From NCBI RefSeq assembly GCF_026898095.1, contig NZ_CP114015.1, positions 620,001-684,000 on the forward strand: a stretch of 64,000 bases of DNA, read 5' to 3'. Below are positions 28,353-38,278 of the stretch, piece after piece. The number at the start of each line of letters is the position of its first letter. Positions within the stretch are counted from its first letter, which is position 1. The notes under the pieces were generated by a model. It did no database searches. It had not been told where the DNA came from and saw only the letters and a list, made by a program, of their open reading frames with translations. The stretch is from Arthrobacter sp. ATA002. Lineage in GTDB: Bacteria; Actinomycetota; Actinomycetes; Actinomycetales; Micrococcaceae. Made by a program: the position numbers and the translations under genes.

Positions 28353-30254
28353 CTACACCAGCGACTCCTGCCAGGCGGCCTGCAGCTTGGCGAACCGGCC
28401 GGTGCCGCCGGTGAGATCGGCCGGGGTGCCGTCCTCCACCACCTCGCCGGAGTGCATCACCAGCACCCGGTCGGCGATCTCCACCGTTGAGAGCCGGTGC
28501 GCGATGATCAGCGCCGTGCGGTTCCCCAGCAGGGTCTTCAACCCGTGCTGCACGAGCCGTTCGCTCGGAATATCCAGCGACGACGTGGCCTCGTCCAGGA
28601 TCAGCACCGCGGGATCGGCCAGGAACGCGCGGGCAAAGCTGATCAGCTGGCGCTGGCCGGACGACACCCGGCCGCCGCGCTTGTTCACGTCGGTGTCGTA
28701 GCCCTCCGGCAGGGCTTCAATGAACTCATGGGCTCCCACGGCCTTCGCCGAAGCAATGATTTCTTCGCGGCTGGCGTCGGGTTTGCCCAGAGCGATGTTG
28801 TCCGCCACCGACCCGCTGAACAGGAACGCCTCCTGCGTCACCATGACGACGGCGCGGCGCAGGTCCCGCTGCGTGAGGTCGCGCAGGTCCACGCCGTCGA
28901 GCAGCACCGCACCGTCCGAGGGGTCGTAGAAGCGGGCAATCAGCTTTGCCAGCGTCGACTTGCCGGCCCCGGTCGGCCCGACCAGGGCCACGGTCTGCCC
29001 GGCGGGGATGTGCAGGTCCATGCGCGGCAGGATCACCGGACCGTCACCGTACCGGAACTCCACGCCGTCGAACCGGATGTCACCGGCGGCATGCCTGAGC
29101 TCCACCGGATGCTTGGGCGGACGAACGGTGGGCACTTCCTCCAGCAGCCCGGAGACCTTCTCCAGTGCGGCGGAGGCGGACTGGAAGGAGTTGTAGAACA
29201 TGGCCATCTGGTCCACCGGCTGGAAGAAGCGCTTCGAGTACAGCAGCAGGGCCAGCAGGGCACCCACCTCGAGGCCGCCGTCGAGCACCCGGAAGCCGCC
29301 CACCAGCAGCACCACGGCCACCGTGGCGTTACCGATCAGCACCAGTCCGGGCTGGAAAACACCGTTGAGGTTGATGGAGCGGACGGTGGCCACCCGGTAG
29401 TCGTCGGCCAGGCCGTCGTACTTTTGGGCGTTCACCTGTTCGCGGCGGAAGGCCTTCACGGCGCGGATGCCGGTCATGGTCTCCACGAAGTGCACGATGA
29501 GCTTTGCGGAGGTCACCCGGGAGGCACGGTAGGCGAGCTGGGACCGCGTCTGATACCAGCGCGTCAGCAGATACATGGGCACAAAGGCCGCCAGCAGCAG
29601 CAGACCGGTGCGCCAGTCCAGGAGGAAGATGCTGACGGCAGTGAACAGCATGTACATCGCTCCCGAGGCCAGCGAGCTGATACCGGAGTCCAGCAGTTCC
29701 CGTAGGGCCTCCAGATCCGAGGTTTGCCGCGAAATGATGCGCCCCGAGGTGTACCTTTCGTGGAACTCCAGGCTCAGCCGCTGGGTGTGCCGGAAGACCC
29801 GCAGCCGCAGGTCCAGCAGCATGGCCTGGCTCAGCAGTGCGGTGGCGCGGACATAGCCGGCGGTCAGGGCCGCGGCAAGTATGGCCGCAACCAGGTAAGC
29901 CACGCCGGAGAGGACCAGCGGCAGGCTGTTGCCGGCCTGCAGGTCCGGCAGGGCATGGTCGATGCCGTAGGCAATGATGGCGGGCCCGGCCACCCGGGCG
30001 GCCTGGGAGAAGACGACCAGCAGGACGGTGCCGATAAACCGGGCCCGGTTGGGCCGGATCAGCGACCCCAGCAGGGCCAGCGACCGGCGGCGGACAGCCT
30101 GGTTTTCCTCCTTGCCCAGGTGGACGGCGTCCTCGCCTGCGGTTCCCAGCCGTGCGGCGGCGTCGTAGTTCGGGTCGGTGCCCTTGGCTCCGCGGGCACC
30201 CCTGGCGGGCCTGCCGGCCTCCGAGGCACCGCGGCGGACAGTGAAGCGGCTCAT
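28353..30254 (-). CDS. ABC exporter, fused membrane and ATPase domains (consensus-site half of a heterodimer)
   Basis: The protein has 633 residues. A type-1 exporter membrane domain with six helices spans about residues 70-360, and an ATPase domain follows. Walker A is GPTGAGKST, the Q-loop is VTQEAFLF, Walker B is [12 protein letters not shown] with the catalytic Glu, and IAHRLSTVE carries the switch His. The signature motif reads VSSGQRQ, in place of the usual LSGGQ. The start overlaps the end of the upstream exporter gene by 4 bases (ATGA). Two adjoining half-transporters, one with a consensus and one with a degenerate site, form a heterodimer such as TM287/288 or BmrCD. The substrate is unknown. 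Confidence 0.92.
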   Translation of the reverse strand: MSRFTVRRGASEAGRPARGARGAKGTDPNYDAAARLGTAGEDAVHLGKEENQAVRRRSLALLGSLIRPNRARFIGTVLLVVFSQAARVAGPAIIAYGIDHALPDLQAGNSLPLVLSGVAYLVAAILAAALTAGYVRATALLSQAMLLDLRLRVFRHTQRLSLEFHERYTSGRIISRQTSDLEALRELLDSGISSLASGAMYMLFTAVSIFLLDWRTGLLLLAAFVPMYLLTRWYQTRSQLAYRASRVTSAKLIVHFVETMTGIRAVKAFRREQVNAQKYDGLADDYRVATVRSINLNGVFQPGLVLIGNATVAVVLLVGGFRVLDGGLEVGALLALLLYSKRFFQPVDQMAMFYNSFQSASAALEKVSGLLEEVPTVRPPKHPVELRHAAGDIRFDGVEFRYGDGPVILPRMDLHIPAGQTVALVGPTGAGKSTLAKLIARFYDPSDGAVLLDGVDLRDLTQRDLRRAVVMVTQEAFLFSGSVADNIALGKPDASREEIIASAKAVGAHEFIEALPEGYDTDVNKRGGRVSSGQRQLISFARAFLADPAVLILDEATSSLDIPSERLVQHGLKTLLGNRTALIIAHRLSTVEIADRVLVMHSGEVVEDGTPADLTGGTGRFAKLQAAWQESLV

Positions 30255-32128
30255 CGGATGATCTCCTCATCGTCCAGGCGCGGTGTTTCGAGGCCGCCGG
30301 CTGCGTTGTCGGCGTTGTCACTGGGAAGGAGTTCGTCTTCCAGCGGACTGTCCAGGTCTGCGGGTTCCGTGGGCAGGCTGGCGATCACGTACCGGTAGTG
30401 CTCATTGTCCGCGAGCAGCTCGGCGTGGGTGCCGACGGCGCTGATCCGGCCGTCCTCCAGCAGCGCGACGCGGTCGGCCAGGGACACCGTGGACGGGCGG
30501 TGCGCCACCACCAGCGTGGTGGTGTCGGCCAGTACCTCGCGCAGCCGGCCCTCCACCAGTTCCTCGGTGCGGACATCGAGCGCCGACAGCGGGTCGTCCA
30601 TGATCAACACCTTGGGCCGGGCGGCTATGGCCCGCGCCAGGGCCACGCGCTGCCGCTGGCCGCCGGACAGGCTCAGCCCCTCCTCACCGATCAGCGTGTC
30701 GGTGCCCTCGGGCAGGGAATAGACAAAGTCGGCCTGCGCGACGTCGAGCGCCTGGGCCAGCAGCTGGTCGGCTTCGGCCGAACTTGCCGGTTCGGCTCCG
30801 AGCAGGACGTTGTCGCGGACCGAACTGGAGAACAGCGTGGTGTCTTCGAAGGCCACCGCAACGATGGTGCGGAGCTCCTCAAGGTCAAGGTCCCGCAGGT
30901 CGGTGCCGTCGATCCGGACCGCACCGCCGGTGACATCAAAGAGCCGGGGTACGAGCTGCAGCAGGGTGGTTTTTCCGCTGCCGGTTACCCCCACCAGGGC
31001 CATGGTTTCGCCCGGCCGCAGGCACAGGTCCACGCCGTTGATCACGCCGCGGGTGCCGTCCCTGGTGTCCGGGTAAGCAAAATGGACATCCTCAAACACG
31101 AGTTCCCCGCGCACATCGCGCAGGTGAACCGGATGTTCCGGACTTTCGATGGAGCGCCGGGCGTCCATCACCTCGTAGTGCCGGTCAATCGCCGTCTTGG
31201 CCGTGAGGGTCATGGACAGCAGCGGCCCGATGGCCTCCACCGGACCGGCCACGACGGCGGCAGTGGCGAAGAACGCGACCAGTGCGCCAATGCTGAGCGT
31301 GCCGTCAGCCACGGAAATGATGCCCACGACGAGGGCGGCAGCCAGCGCGGCCTCGGGCAGCAGTGTGACCACCAGCGAGAACTTGGCCAGCGAATTGGCT
31401 TTGGAAACCTCCGTCAGCCGCAGTTCCTGTGCCTGCTCCTCGAAGGAATCAAGCGCCTCGCGGCTGCGGCCGAAAGCCTTCAGGATGCGGATGCCGTGGA
31501 CGGATTCCTCCACGGTGGTCGCCAGGTCTCCGGTTTGGTCCTGGCTTTGGCGGGACACCTGCCGGTAGAAGCGGTTGAAGCGGAATCCGTAAACGACAAT
31601 GGGCACGGCAGCGGCGATAAAAATGAGTGCCAGGGGCCAGCTGGTGAACAGCATGACGGTGAACCCAATCGCCACGGTCAGCGCCGTGACCACGAGCATG
31701 ATGGCGCCGAAGGCCATCCAGCGGCGGATCAGGTTCAGGTCGCTCATGGCGCGGGAGAGCAGCTGGCCGCTGCCCCAGCGGTCATGGAATTCGACCGAAA
31801 GATCCTGCAGATGCCGGTAGAACGATGTGCGCATCCGGGTTTCCACCGTGGTGGCGGGGGCGATGACGAACTGGCGGCGCAGCGCCACGAACGCCGCCTC
31901 CAGTACGCCCAGGCCCAGGACGACGCCGGCCGCACCCCACACGGCAGCTGTCGATCCGCCGGGGTTCAGCGACGTGTTGATCAGCACGCGGAAGACCTGC
32001 GGAATGGCCAGCGCCATGAGGCTGGCGCCCAGGGCGCAGAAGAGCCCGAGGATTAACCGGGGGAGAATGGGCCGCAAATGGGGGTACAGCCGTCCAAGGG
32101 ACTGCCACAGTGATGTTTGCGCGGGCAT
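30251..32128 (-). CDS. ABC exporter, fused membrane and ATPase domains (degenerate-site half of a heterodimer)
   Basis: The protein has 625 residues with a six-helix membrane domain and an ATPase domain. Walker A is GVTGSGKTT, the signature is [14 protein letters not shown], and Walker B reads [12 protein letters not shown], so the catalytic Glu is replaced by Asp. The switch His is in [10 protein letters not shown]. This is the non-hydrolysing partner expected in heterodimeric exporters. The ATG at 32128 is chosen because AGAGG lies 6 bases upstream. The open frame that extends to 32578 has no family content. The start falls after a 323-base gap, so this is the first gene of the two-gene operon. 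Confidence 0.92.
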   Translation of the reverse strand: MPAQTSLWQSLGRLYPHLRPILPRLILGLFCALGASLMALAIPQVFRVLINTSLNPGGSTAAVWGAAGVVLGLGVLEAAFVALRRQFVIAPATTVETRMRTSFYRHLQDLSVEFHDRWGSGQLLSRAMSDLNLIRRWMAFGAIMLVVTALTVAIGFTVMLFTSWPLALIFIAAAVPIVVYGFRFNRFYRQVSRQSQDQTGDLATTVEESVHGIRILKAFGRSREALDSFEEQAQELRLTEVSKANSLAKFSLVVTLLPEAALAAALVVGIISVADGTLSIGALVAFFATAAVVAGPVEAIGPLLSMTLTAKTAIDRHYEVMDARRSIESPEHPVHLRDVRGELVFEDVHFAYPDTRDGTRGVINGVDLCLRPGETMALVGVTGSGKTTLLQLVPRLFDVTGGAVRIDGTDLRDLDLEELRTIVAVAFEDTTLFSSSVRDNVLLGAEPASSAEADQLLAQALDVAQADFVYSLPEGTDTLIGEEGLSLSGGQRQRVALARAIAARPKVLIMDDPLSALDVRTEELVEGRLREVLADTTTLVVAHRPSTVSLADRVALLEDGRISAVGTHAELLADNEHYRYVIASLPTEPADLDSPLEDELLPSDNADNAAGGLETPRLDDEEIIR

Positions 32129-32451
32129 GAAACCTCTTTGAGCGGGTGGAGGGTCCTGCATCAGGTGCAGCGTCCCTAGTGGCCTCAATCCTAAGCCTGA
32201 CCGGTGACGGAATCGACGGCGGTCCGGAGTATGGTCTTTTCCGGCCGAGGAACGGCTTCGTCCGGCTTGCCGGGTGCCGGCAGCTTGCGTCTGCCGCGTC
32301 GTCGTCCACCGCCGGGGACGTGGCGTTTCACCCCGAGAGTAGGGATAATTCCGCTTTCCGGCGCTGGGAAGGGCATTGTCCCGACACTCGGCGGAGTTGA
32401 AGTGCATGAGCCCGACCGCTGCCGCCGGGGGAACGCCCGGGCCGGAGCGGG
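32129..32451. other. Intergenic region upstream of the exporter operon
   Basis: About 320 bases separate the exporter start from the metallophosphoesterase stop. A short reading frame on the - strand at 32191-32331 is listed separately. Otherwise I see only GC-rich sequence and no confident promoter or terminator. Confidence 0.5.
32191..32331 (-). CDS. Possible small basic protein (46 residues), uncertain
   Basis: A GTG at 32331 begins VKRHVPGGGRRRGRRKLP and runs to a stop at 32191. The N-terminal half is strongly basic (a run of Arg/Lys/Gly) and the second half is mixed, ending ILRTAVDSVTGQA. Codon use is compatible with the neighbours. No ribosome site is apparent, and I know no homologue, so it may be a chance frame in high-GC DNA. 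It is the only candidate gene in the 323-base gap before the exporter operon. If real, it could be a small nucleic-acid-binding or regulatory peptide. Confidence 0.25.
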   Translation of the reverse strand: MKRHVPGGGRRRGRRKLPAPGKPDEAVPRPEKTILRTAVDSVTGQA

Positions 32452-33387
32452 CTACGAGCGCGGAGTCAGCGTTATCAGGACCGCTTCGGGACGGCAGGCA
32501 AACCGGACCGGAGCGAAACGCGACGTTCCGATCCCCGCCGAAACGTTCATTGGCACCCGGCGGCCGTTGCGCTCCCACACGGACACACCCTTGGCCCGCG
32601 AGGTGGGCAGGTCGCAGTTGCTGACCAAAGCACCGTAGAACGGAATGCAGACCTGTCCGCCGTGGGTATGGCCGGCCAGGATCAGCTCCGCTCCGCCGTC
32701 CGTGAAGTAGTTCAGCACCCGCTGGTAGGGCGCATGGGCCACCCCGACGCGAAGGGAGGGCGCCGGGTCGGCGGCAACAGCAGCTTCCGGGAACCCCGCA
32801 TAGACGTCGCGGTCCAGGTGCGGGTCATCCACGCCGGAGAAGTCCAGCCGTATCCCGCCCAGGACTTTGGAATCCCGGCGGTTCGTCAGACCGGTCCAGC
32901 CGGCGTCGTCGAAGGCACCGAAGAGCTCCCCGAACGGCAGCGCCGGCGGCTCCCTGGTGATTTTCGAGGGGCCCGTGAAGTAGGTGAAGGGACTCTTCAT
33001 CATCGGGCCGTAATAGTCATTGGAACCGGGAACGTAGACGCCGGGGAACCGCAGCAGCGGCTTGAGGGCCGCCAACAGCGGAGGCACGGCGTCGGGGTGA
33101 CTGAGGTTGTCGCCGGTGTTGACCACCAGATCCGGTTCCAGCTCCCCCAGCGAAGCCAGCCACCGCGTCTTGAGGTTCTGGTTCGGCACAAAGTGGATGT
33201 CCGACAGGTGCAGCACCCGCAGCGGCGCGCTGCCCGGCGGCAGGACGGCCAGCGTCTCCGCCCGAATCCCAAAAAGGTTGCGTTCGATCAATGAGGCATA
33301 GGCAAGGGCGGCAGCCCCGGCACCGGCGGTAGCTCCGGCAGCCCAGGCCGCCGGGCGCAGAACACTGCCCAGGGAAGAAGCGGCCAC
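32452..33387 (-). CDS. Membrane-associated metallophosphoesterase
   Basis: The protein has 311 residues. The first 30 are a hydrophobic anchor (AAWAAGATAGAGAAALAYA). The calcineurin-like motifs follow in order: LSDIHF, VVNTGDNLS, PGSNDYYGP (the usual GNHD reads GSND) and ILAGHTHGGQ, all metal ligands. Two metal ions would hydrolyse a phosphoester, possibly on a lipid or nucleotide, and the substrate is unknown. A GTG at 33387 starts it, 2 bases after the stop of the class A PBP gene. Co-transcription with the PBP suggests a cell-envelope role, which is inference. Confidence 0.9.
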   Translation of the reverse strand: MAASSLGSVLRPAAWAAGATAGAGAAALAYASLIERNLFGIRAETLAVLPPGSAPLRVLHLSDIHFVPNQNLKTRWLASLGELEPDLVVNTGDNLSHPDAVPPLLAALKPLLRFPGVYVPGSNDYYGPMMKSPFTYFTGPSKITREPPALPFGELFGAFDDAGWTGLTNRRDSKVLGGIRLDFSGVDDPHLDRDVYAGFPEAAVAADPAPSLRVGVAHAPYQRVLNYFTDGGAELILAGHTHGGQVCIPFYGALVSNCDLPTSRAKGVSVWERNGRRVPMNVSAGIGTSRFAPVRFACRPEAVLITLTPRS

Positions 33388-33389
33388 GA

Positions 33390-35697
33390 TTAGTATGTCT
33401 CGCGCCCGGCAGCGAACCGGTCTTCAAAGAAGCTCGCCCCGGAGGCGTTGTTGTCCCCCTCGGAGCCGCCGCCTCCGTTGTCCCCGTCGTCGTCACTGTC
33501 GGCGGCTGGGCTGGGGGACGGCGCCGGTGCCGGCCTCGGTGCCTGCGGCGCGTTGCCCATGATGCTCGCAGGCGGGGAGTGAACGGATTGGCGCCGTACT
33601 CACCGGGAATCCGCTGGATGAAGTTCTTCCAGGACGGTCCGGCAATCAGCGAGCCGTCGATTTCCGGGTACACCCGGCCGCCGATCGGCTTGCCGATCAT
33701 GGTGCCGCGCTCGTCACCCCAGACGTGGTTGCCCAGCCAGGAGGCCGTGACCATGCCCGTGGTGTAACCCATGAACCAGGTCTGGGACCGGAAGTCGTTG
33801 GTTCCGGTCTTGCCGGCGACCGGGAGCCCGATCTGCAGGTTGTAGCCCGATCCCTTGGTCATGACCTGCTGGGTGGCAGCGTTGACGCCCTGGGCAACTT
33901 CCTTCTTCATCACCTGCTGGCAGTCCTGCGCCGGAACCTCGAAGGTCCGTCCGTCGACCGCTGTCACCGAGGTCAGGGCGCGGGGTTCGCACTTGAGGCC
34001 CTCGGCCGCGAAGGTGGCAAAACCGGTGGCCATGGCCAGCGGTGAAGCGTCGCCGCCGCCGCCGAAGGACGACGGCGGGTTGACCTCCAGCGGTTCGTTC
34101 TGGCCGCTGGCGCTTTTGCCGTTGTGGATGCCGGATGCGAAAGCCATTTCCTGGAACTTGCACAGATCCAGCTGGTTAATCTCAGCCAGGGTGATGGTGT
34201 TGAGCGAGTTGGCGAGGCCGTCAATCACAGTGGTGGAGCGGTAATTGGTGTCACCGTAGTTGATGGGTGTCCAGGGCTCCGGAATGCCGTAGCGGCCCCC
34301 GGGCAGGCAGCTGGCATTCCAGCTGTGTCCTGCCGGATAGGTGCGCTTTCGCCCGTCCAGCTGGGCGTTCAGCGTCTTCCCGGCATCCAGCCAGGCAGCC
34401 ACGGTGAACGGCTTGTAGGTTGAGCCGGGCTGGAAGCCGCCCATGCCGCCCAGCGGTTTGTCCGGGTTGCCGTCCTGGTACTGGTCCACGTTGAAGTTCA
34501 GCACGGAGTTTCCGGGCCCCTGCTCAGGCGTGTAACGGCTGTTCTGGGCCATGGACAGGATCTTGCCCGTGCCCGGCTCCATCGACACCATGGAGTGGCC
34601 GATTTCCGGGTCGGTGGTGTCGGGGTTCGCCGTCTCGTTGATGGCGGTTTGCGCGGCGTTCTGGATTTCCGGATCGAGCGTGGTGTTGATGCTCAGGCCG
34701 CCGCGGTACAGCAGCTTCTCGCGGTCCTCCAAAGTAGCGCCGAAACGGTCGTCATTGGTGATCAGGTGGGTGACATAGTCACAGAAATACGGTGCCTGGA
34801 CCGCGCCGACGCAGTTGCTGGGGACTGGGGTGAGGTTCAGGCCCAGATCAGTGGCGACGGCGGCGTCGTGCTCTTCCTGCGTAATCCGTCCGGTGCCAAG
34901 CATGGTGCCGATCACCAGGTTCCGCCGTTTCAGCGCCACTTCCGGATTGCCGGTGGGACTGTAGAGCGTGGGGCCGTTGACCACTCCGGCCAAAAGCGCG
35001 GCCTGCGGAATGTTCAGTTCCGCGGCCGTGACGTTGAAGAAGTATTTGGCGGCCGCCTGCACGCCGAACGTGGTGCCGCTGAAGGGCACGATATTGAAGT
35101 AGCCCTCAAGGATCTCTTCCTTGCTCAGCTGCTTTTCCACTGCGATGGCCAGCTTCATTTCCCGCAGCTTGTCGCCGTACGTTTTCTGCATGCTGCCGCT
35201 GAAGACAACTTCTTCATTATTTTGAAGGTTGGAGTCGATGATGACGTTGTTCACGTACTGCTGCGTGATCGTGGAGGCGCCGCGGTTGGTACCGGACGTG
35301 ATGTTGGACGCCAGGGCTCCGATGAGGCCCTGCATGTCGACGCCGCCGTGTTCGTAGAAACGGTCGTCCTCGATCGCCAGCATCGCGTCGATCATGGTGG
35401 GGGAGACTTCGGACAGCTTGATCGGCTGGCGGTTCTCCTCGTACAGCGTGGCGATGAGCGAGCCGTCATTGGCGTAAATCTTGGAGGGCTCCGCCAGGCT
35501 CCGGCCTCGAGTTCCGACGGCAGGTCGTCGAAGAACTGGAGGGAGCCGGACGCGGCGGTACCGGCAGCTGCGGCGGCGGGAACGAGGAGTCCCGCGGCCA
35601 AAACACCGCAAAGTGCACTGACGCCAAAGAACGCGACGATCTTGCCCAAAGTGGTCGCCGTGTCAAAAAGAGGTGATTTGCGAGCTGCCATGCGCAT
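33390..35697 (-). CDS. Class A penicillin-binding protein (transglycosylase/transpeptidase, PonA-like), two frameshifts as read
   Basis: A bifunctional wall synthase that polymerises glycan and cross-links peptides. A short cytoplasmic N-terminus (MAARKSPLFDTATTLGK) and one membrane helix come first, then the transglycosylase domain with AIEDDRFYEHGGVD and RGASTITQQYVNN. The transpeptidase domain follows with GSTYKPFT, SLNTITLAEINQ and KTGTNDFRSQTW. Two single-base errors break the frame. One is near 35501, where LPSELEAG joins SLAEPSKIYAND. The other is near 33575, where NPFTP joins an Asp/Gly/Ala-rich disordered tail ending GREΤY. Repaired length is about 769 residues. Start codons at 35697 and 35691 are both possible. 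It is divergent from the DUF4177 gene, only 31 bases away. Confidence 0.92.
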
Positions 35698-35728
35698 CAG
35701 TCTACAAGCACGCGTTAGTCTTTGGATT

Positions 35729-35887
35729 ATGAGCAAATGGGAATATTTCATCACGCCGCTTCCTCTTCACACACCGGGAGCTGTCCTTAACATGCACGGC
35801 GAAGAAGGTTGGGAGCTGGTCCAGATCACCCCGGCCCCCAACGGCACCGGAGCTGTGGCCTACATGAAGCGCGAGAAGTCGCAGTGA
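35729..35887 (+). CDS. DUF4177 domain small protein
   Basis: The protein has 52 residues. The core KWEYFITPLPLHTPG, EEGWELVQITPAPNG and AYMKREKSQ matches the DUF4177 pattern (W-E-Y, then G-W-E-L-V). The function of the family is unknown. The ATG at 35729 has no strong ribosome site, which together with the tight spacing to the divergent PBP start suggests a leaderless transcript. It overlaps the next gene by a GTGA junction, so the two are coupled. Confidence 0.85.
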   Translation: MSKWEYFITPLPLHTPGAVLNMHGEEGWELVQITPAPNGTGAVAYMKREKSQ

Positions 35888-36366
35888 CAGAGCTGAACGA
35901 GGTGGTTTCGGCCGTGGAGCGCAGGCTCGCGGAGCTGGGCCTGGCCCTGCCTGCGGTGGCCGCGCCCGTGGCCGCGTACGTGCCGGCGGTGGTCACCGGA
36001 AACTATGTGTACACTTCGGGCCAGCTGCCGTTCGTCGACGGCGTGTTGCCGGCCGCGGGCAAGGTGGGAGCTTCGGTGTCCGCCGAGGACGCCGCCGGCT
36101 ACGCCGCAACCTGCGCAGTCAACGCCCTCGCCGCCATCAAGGCGCAGATCGGCGACCTGGACCGCATCAGCCGCATCGTCAAGGTGGTGGGCTTCGTCGC
36201 CTCCGATCCGTCCTTCACCGGACAGCCGGCGGTCATTAACGGCGCCTCGGAACTGCTTGGGCAGGTTTTCGGCGAGGCGGGCGCCCATGCCCGGTCCGCC
36301 GTCGGCGTGGCCGTGCTGCCGCTGGATGCCCCTGTCGAAGTAGAAGTGATCGCCGAATTTGCCTAG
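35884..36366 (+). CDS. RidA family protein (Rid/YjgF/UK114)
   Basis: The protein has 160 residues. The Rid fold is shown by YVPAVVTGNYVYTSGQLPFVDG, the G-K-V-G strand and CAVNALAAIKAQIGDLDRI. The late strand GVAVLPLDAPVEVEVIAEF is also typical. Classic RidA uses a conserved Arg to hydrolyse reactive imines and enamines. This subfamily has LPL near the end in place of an obvious RidA active-site Arg, so it may be another Rid subgroup. The GTG at 35884 overlaps the DUF4177 stop, and GAGAAG lies upstream. It overlaps the NUDIX gene start at 36359. Confidence 0.88.
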   Translation: MTELNEVVSAVERRLAELGLALPAVAAPVAAYVPAVVTGNYVYTSGQLPFVDGVLPAAGKVGASVSAEDAAGYAATCAVNALAAIKAQIGDLDRISRIVKVVGFVASDPSFTGQPAVINGASELLGQVFGEAGAHARSAVGVAVLPLDAPVEVEVIAEFA

Positions 36367-37276
36367 TTCCTCCGTACGGCTTTTCCCGGTCCCCCCGTAT
36401 CTGCGGGGGGCCGCGGAAAGCTGGATCGAACACGGTGACCGGACACCGCGCAAACCCCGCCCGGCGTCCTCCGTGGTGCTGGTCCGGGACGCACCCCGCG
36501 GCACCGAAACTTATCTGGCTTACCGGCGCGGCGAATCTCCGCTGGGCAAGGTCGCCTTTCCCGGCGGCAGCCTCGAAGAGGGCGACGCCGGAACCTCCGC
36601 CGCCTGGTACGGCCCGTCCCCGGCCGCATGGGCCAAGTCCATGGGCATGGATGACCCCGGGCAGGCGCGCCGGCACGTGGCGGCAGCCATCCGCGAACTG
36701 TTTGAGGAAACCGGCATCCTGCTGGCCGGCCCCGACGAATCCACCCTGCTGGAGGCCAACCGCGGCCCGGAATGGATGGCCGCCCGCACCGGCATAGCCT
36801 CCGGCGACCTCTCCTTCATGGACCTGCTCTCGCGGCGCGGCCTGGGCCTGCGCACGGACCTGCTGCGCCCGCTGGCGAACTGGCAGACGGCGGATTTCGC
36901 GCTGCGCCGCTTCGACACCCGCTACTTCGCCGTGGTACAGCCGCTGGGGCAGGAAGCTTCGCTGCTGGACGGCAAGGGCAGCTGGGGTGGATGGCGGTCC
37001 GCGGCCGCAGAAATCGCCGCACGCGGGACCACCTCGCTGGGCGACGAGATCGGCCTGCCGGACACCACGGGCCTGACCCTGGGGGAACTGACCGTCCCGC
37101 AGGTGGAACTGGTCCTGGAAAAGCTGGCGGTTGCCCGCGGCTGCATCGCATATCTGGCCTCCCGCCGCCCGGCACAGGTCTTCCGGCCCGAACTGGTGCG
37201 GACTGGCGACGGCGGCTACCGGCTGGCCGTGCAGCTGGGCGGCGGCGGGGAAGGTCCGGCGCAGCGGGGCCGGTAA
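36359..37276 (+). CDS. NUDIX hydrolase
   Basis: The protein has 305 residues. The NUDIX region begins with PASSVVLVRDA, then [13 protein letters not shown] and the box end AAIRELFEETGILLAG. Compared with the standard box there is a long insert between GGS and REL, as in some NUDT19/RNase-like relatives. These enzymes cleave nucleoside diphosphates linked to other groups, and the substrate here is uncertain. It starts at TTG 36359, overlapping the Rid gene by 8 bases, and no ATG alternative lies near. It ends near a terminator shared with the convergent glxR gene. Confidence 0.85.
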   Translation: MPSSSVRLFPVPPYLRGAAESWIEHGDRTPRKPRPASSVVLVRDAPRGTETYLAYRRGESPLGKVAFPGGSLEEGDAGTSAAWYGPSPAAWAKSMGMDDPGQARRHVAAAIRELFEETGILLAGPDESTLLEANRGPEWMAARTGIASGDLSFMDLLSRRGLGLRTDLLRPLANWQTADFALRRFDTRYFAVVQPLGQEASLLDGKGSWGGWRSAAAEIAARGTTSLGDEIGLPDTTGLTLGELTVPQVELVLEKLAVARGCIAYLASRRPAQVFRPELVRTGDGGYRLAVQLGGGGEGPAQRGR

Positions 37277-37304
37277 CCGGGAGCTGAGCCGGCAGGCAAC
37301 AGCA

Positions 37305-37347
37305 AACGACGGCGCCGCCCCCGGTAGAGGGGAGCGGCGCCGTCGTT
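37305..37347. terminator. Bidirectional terminator between the NUDIX gene and glxR
   Basis: An inverted repeat with 14-base perfect arms (AACGACGGCGCCGC and its complement) and a loop of about 15 bases between convergent genes. Confidence 0.87.
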
Positions 37348-37372
37348 CGCTGTTAACGCGGACCGGAAAGAT

Positions 37373-38050
37373 CTAGCGGGAGCGCTGGCGCAGCCGCTGC
37401 ACATCCAGGATGACCACGGCGCGGGCTTCAAGGCGCAGCCAGCCGCGCTGCACAAACTCGGCCAGGGCCTTGTTCACCGTTTCCCGGGAAGCGCCGACCA
37501 GCTGGGCCAGTTCTTCCTGGGTTAGTTCGTGCGCCACGAGGATGCCGTCGGTGGCGGGCCGGCCAAAGCGGTCCGCCAGATCCAGCAGTGCCTTGGCCAC
37601 GCGGCCGGGAACATCCGAGAACACCAGGTCCGCGAGGGACTCGTTGGTGCGGCGCAGCCGGCGGGCCAGGGCCTGCAGCAGCTGGACCGAGACCTCGGGG
37701 CGCGTTTCCAGCAGTGCCTTCAGGTTGTCGTGCCGCAGCCCGGCCAGACGCGTTTCGGACACCGCGGTGGCGGTGGCGTTGCGCGGGCTCGGATCAAACA
37801 GCGCCATCTCGCCGAAGAGCTCGCCGGGGCCGAGGATGGCCAGCAGGTTCTCGCGGCCGTCCGGTGCCGAGCGGCCCAGCTTGATCTTTCCGGACACAAT
37901 GAAATACAGCTGGTCGCCCTGGTCACCTTCGCGGAAAACTGATGCCCCGCGCGAAAGGTCGACCTCGGTCAACTCGTCGGTCAGAGCTGCGAAGACGTCG
38001 TCTCCCAATGAGGCGAACAGTGGCGCACGGCGCAGTACCTCGATATCCAT
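37373..38050 (-). CDS. glxR: Crp/Fnr family transcriptional regulator, GlxR type
   Basis: The protein has 225 residues. The cyclic-nucleotide-binding beta-barrel includes GDQLYFIVSGKIKLGRSAPDGRENLLAILGPG, then FGEMALFDPSPRNATATA, which is the phosphate-binding cassette. The helix-turn-helix reads TQEELAQLVGASRETVNKALAEF. GlxR is the global cAMP-sensing regulator of actinobacteria, controlling carbon use, acetate metabolism and much else. The ATG at 38050 follows AGGAG. A weak TGTGA half-site lies upstream near 38105. A strong GlxR-type site is present in front of acs in this window. Confidence 0.93.
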   Translation of the reverse strand: MDIEVLRRAPLFASLGDDVFAALTDELTEVDLSRGASVFREGDQGDQLYFIVSGKIKLGRSAPDGRENLLAILGPGELFGEMALFDPSPRNATATAVSETRLAGLRHDNLKALLETRPEVSVQLLQALARRLRRTNESLADLVFSDVPGRVAKALLDLADRFGRPATDGILVAHELTQEELAQLVGASRETVNKALAEFVQRGWLRLEARAVVILDVQRLRQRSR

Positions 38051-38278
38051 GAAATCTCCTGTAAATAGTTGTCCCTTCTATTATCTTCCCGCACTGCGGC
38101 ACCATGTGACACCTGTAATAGCTTTGTTCGCCCTCGGATGATAAAAAGGACGCCCCGGTGCCCTGTCCGGCACGCCCCGCTGCGCACGGCGTCCCCAGCT
38201 TTGACAGCTAAACTCTGGAGGCAGGACTGTTCCCGCACGGTCCCGCGTTTGCCCCCTACACCCTCTTTGGAGCTGTTT

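Noticed and set aside
38105..38120. A TGTGA half-site upstream of glxR, possible autoregulation site
   Set aside because: The second arm matches TCACA only partly (eight of ten overall), so it is too weak to list as a feature.
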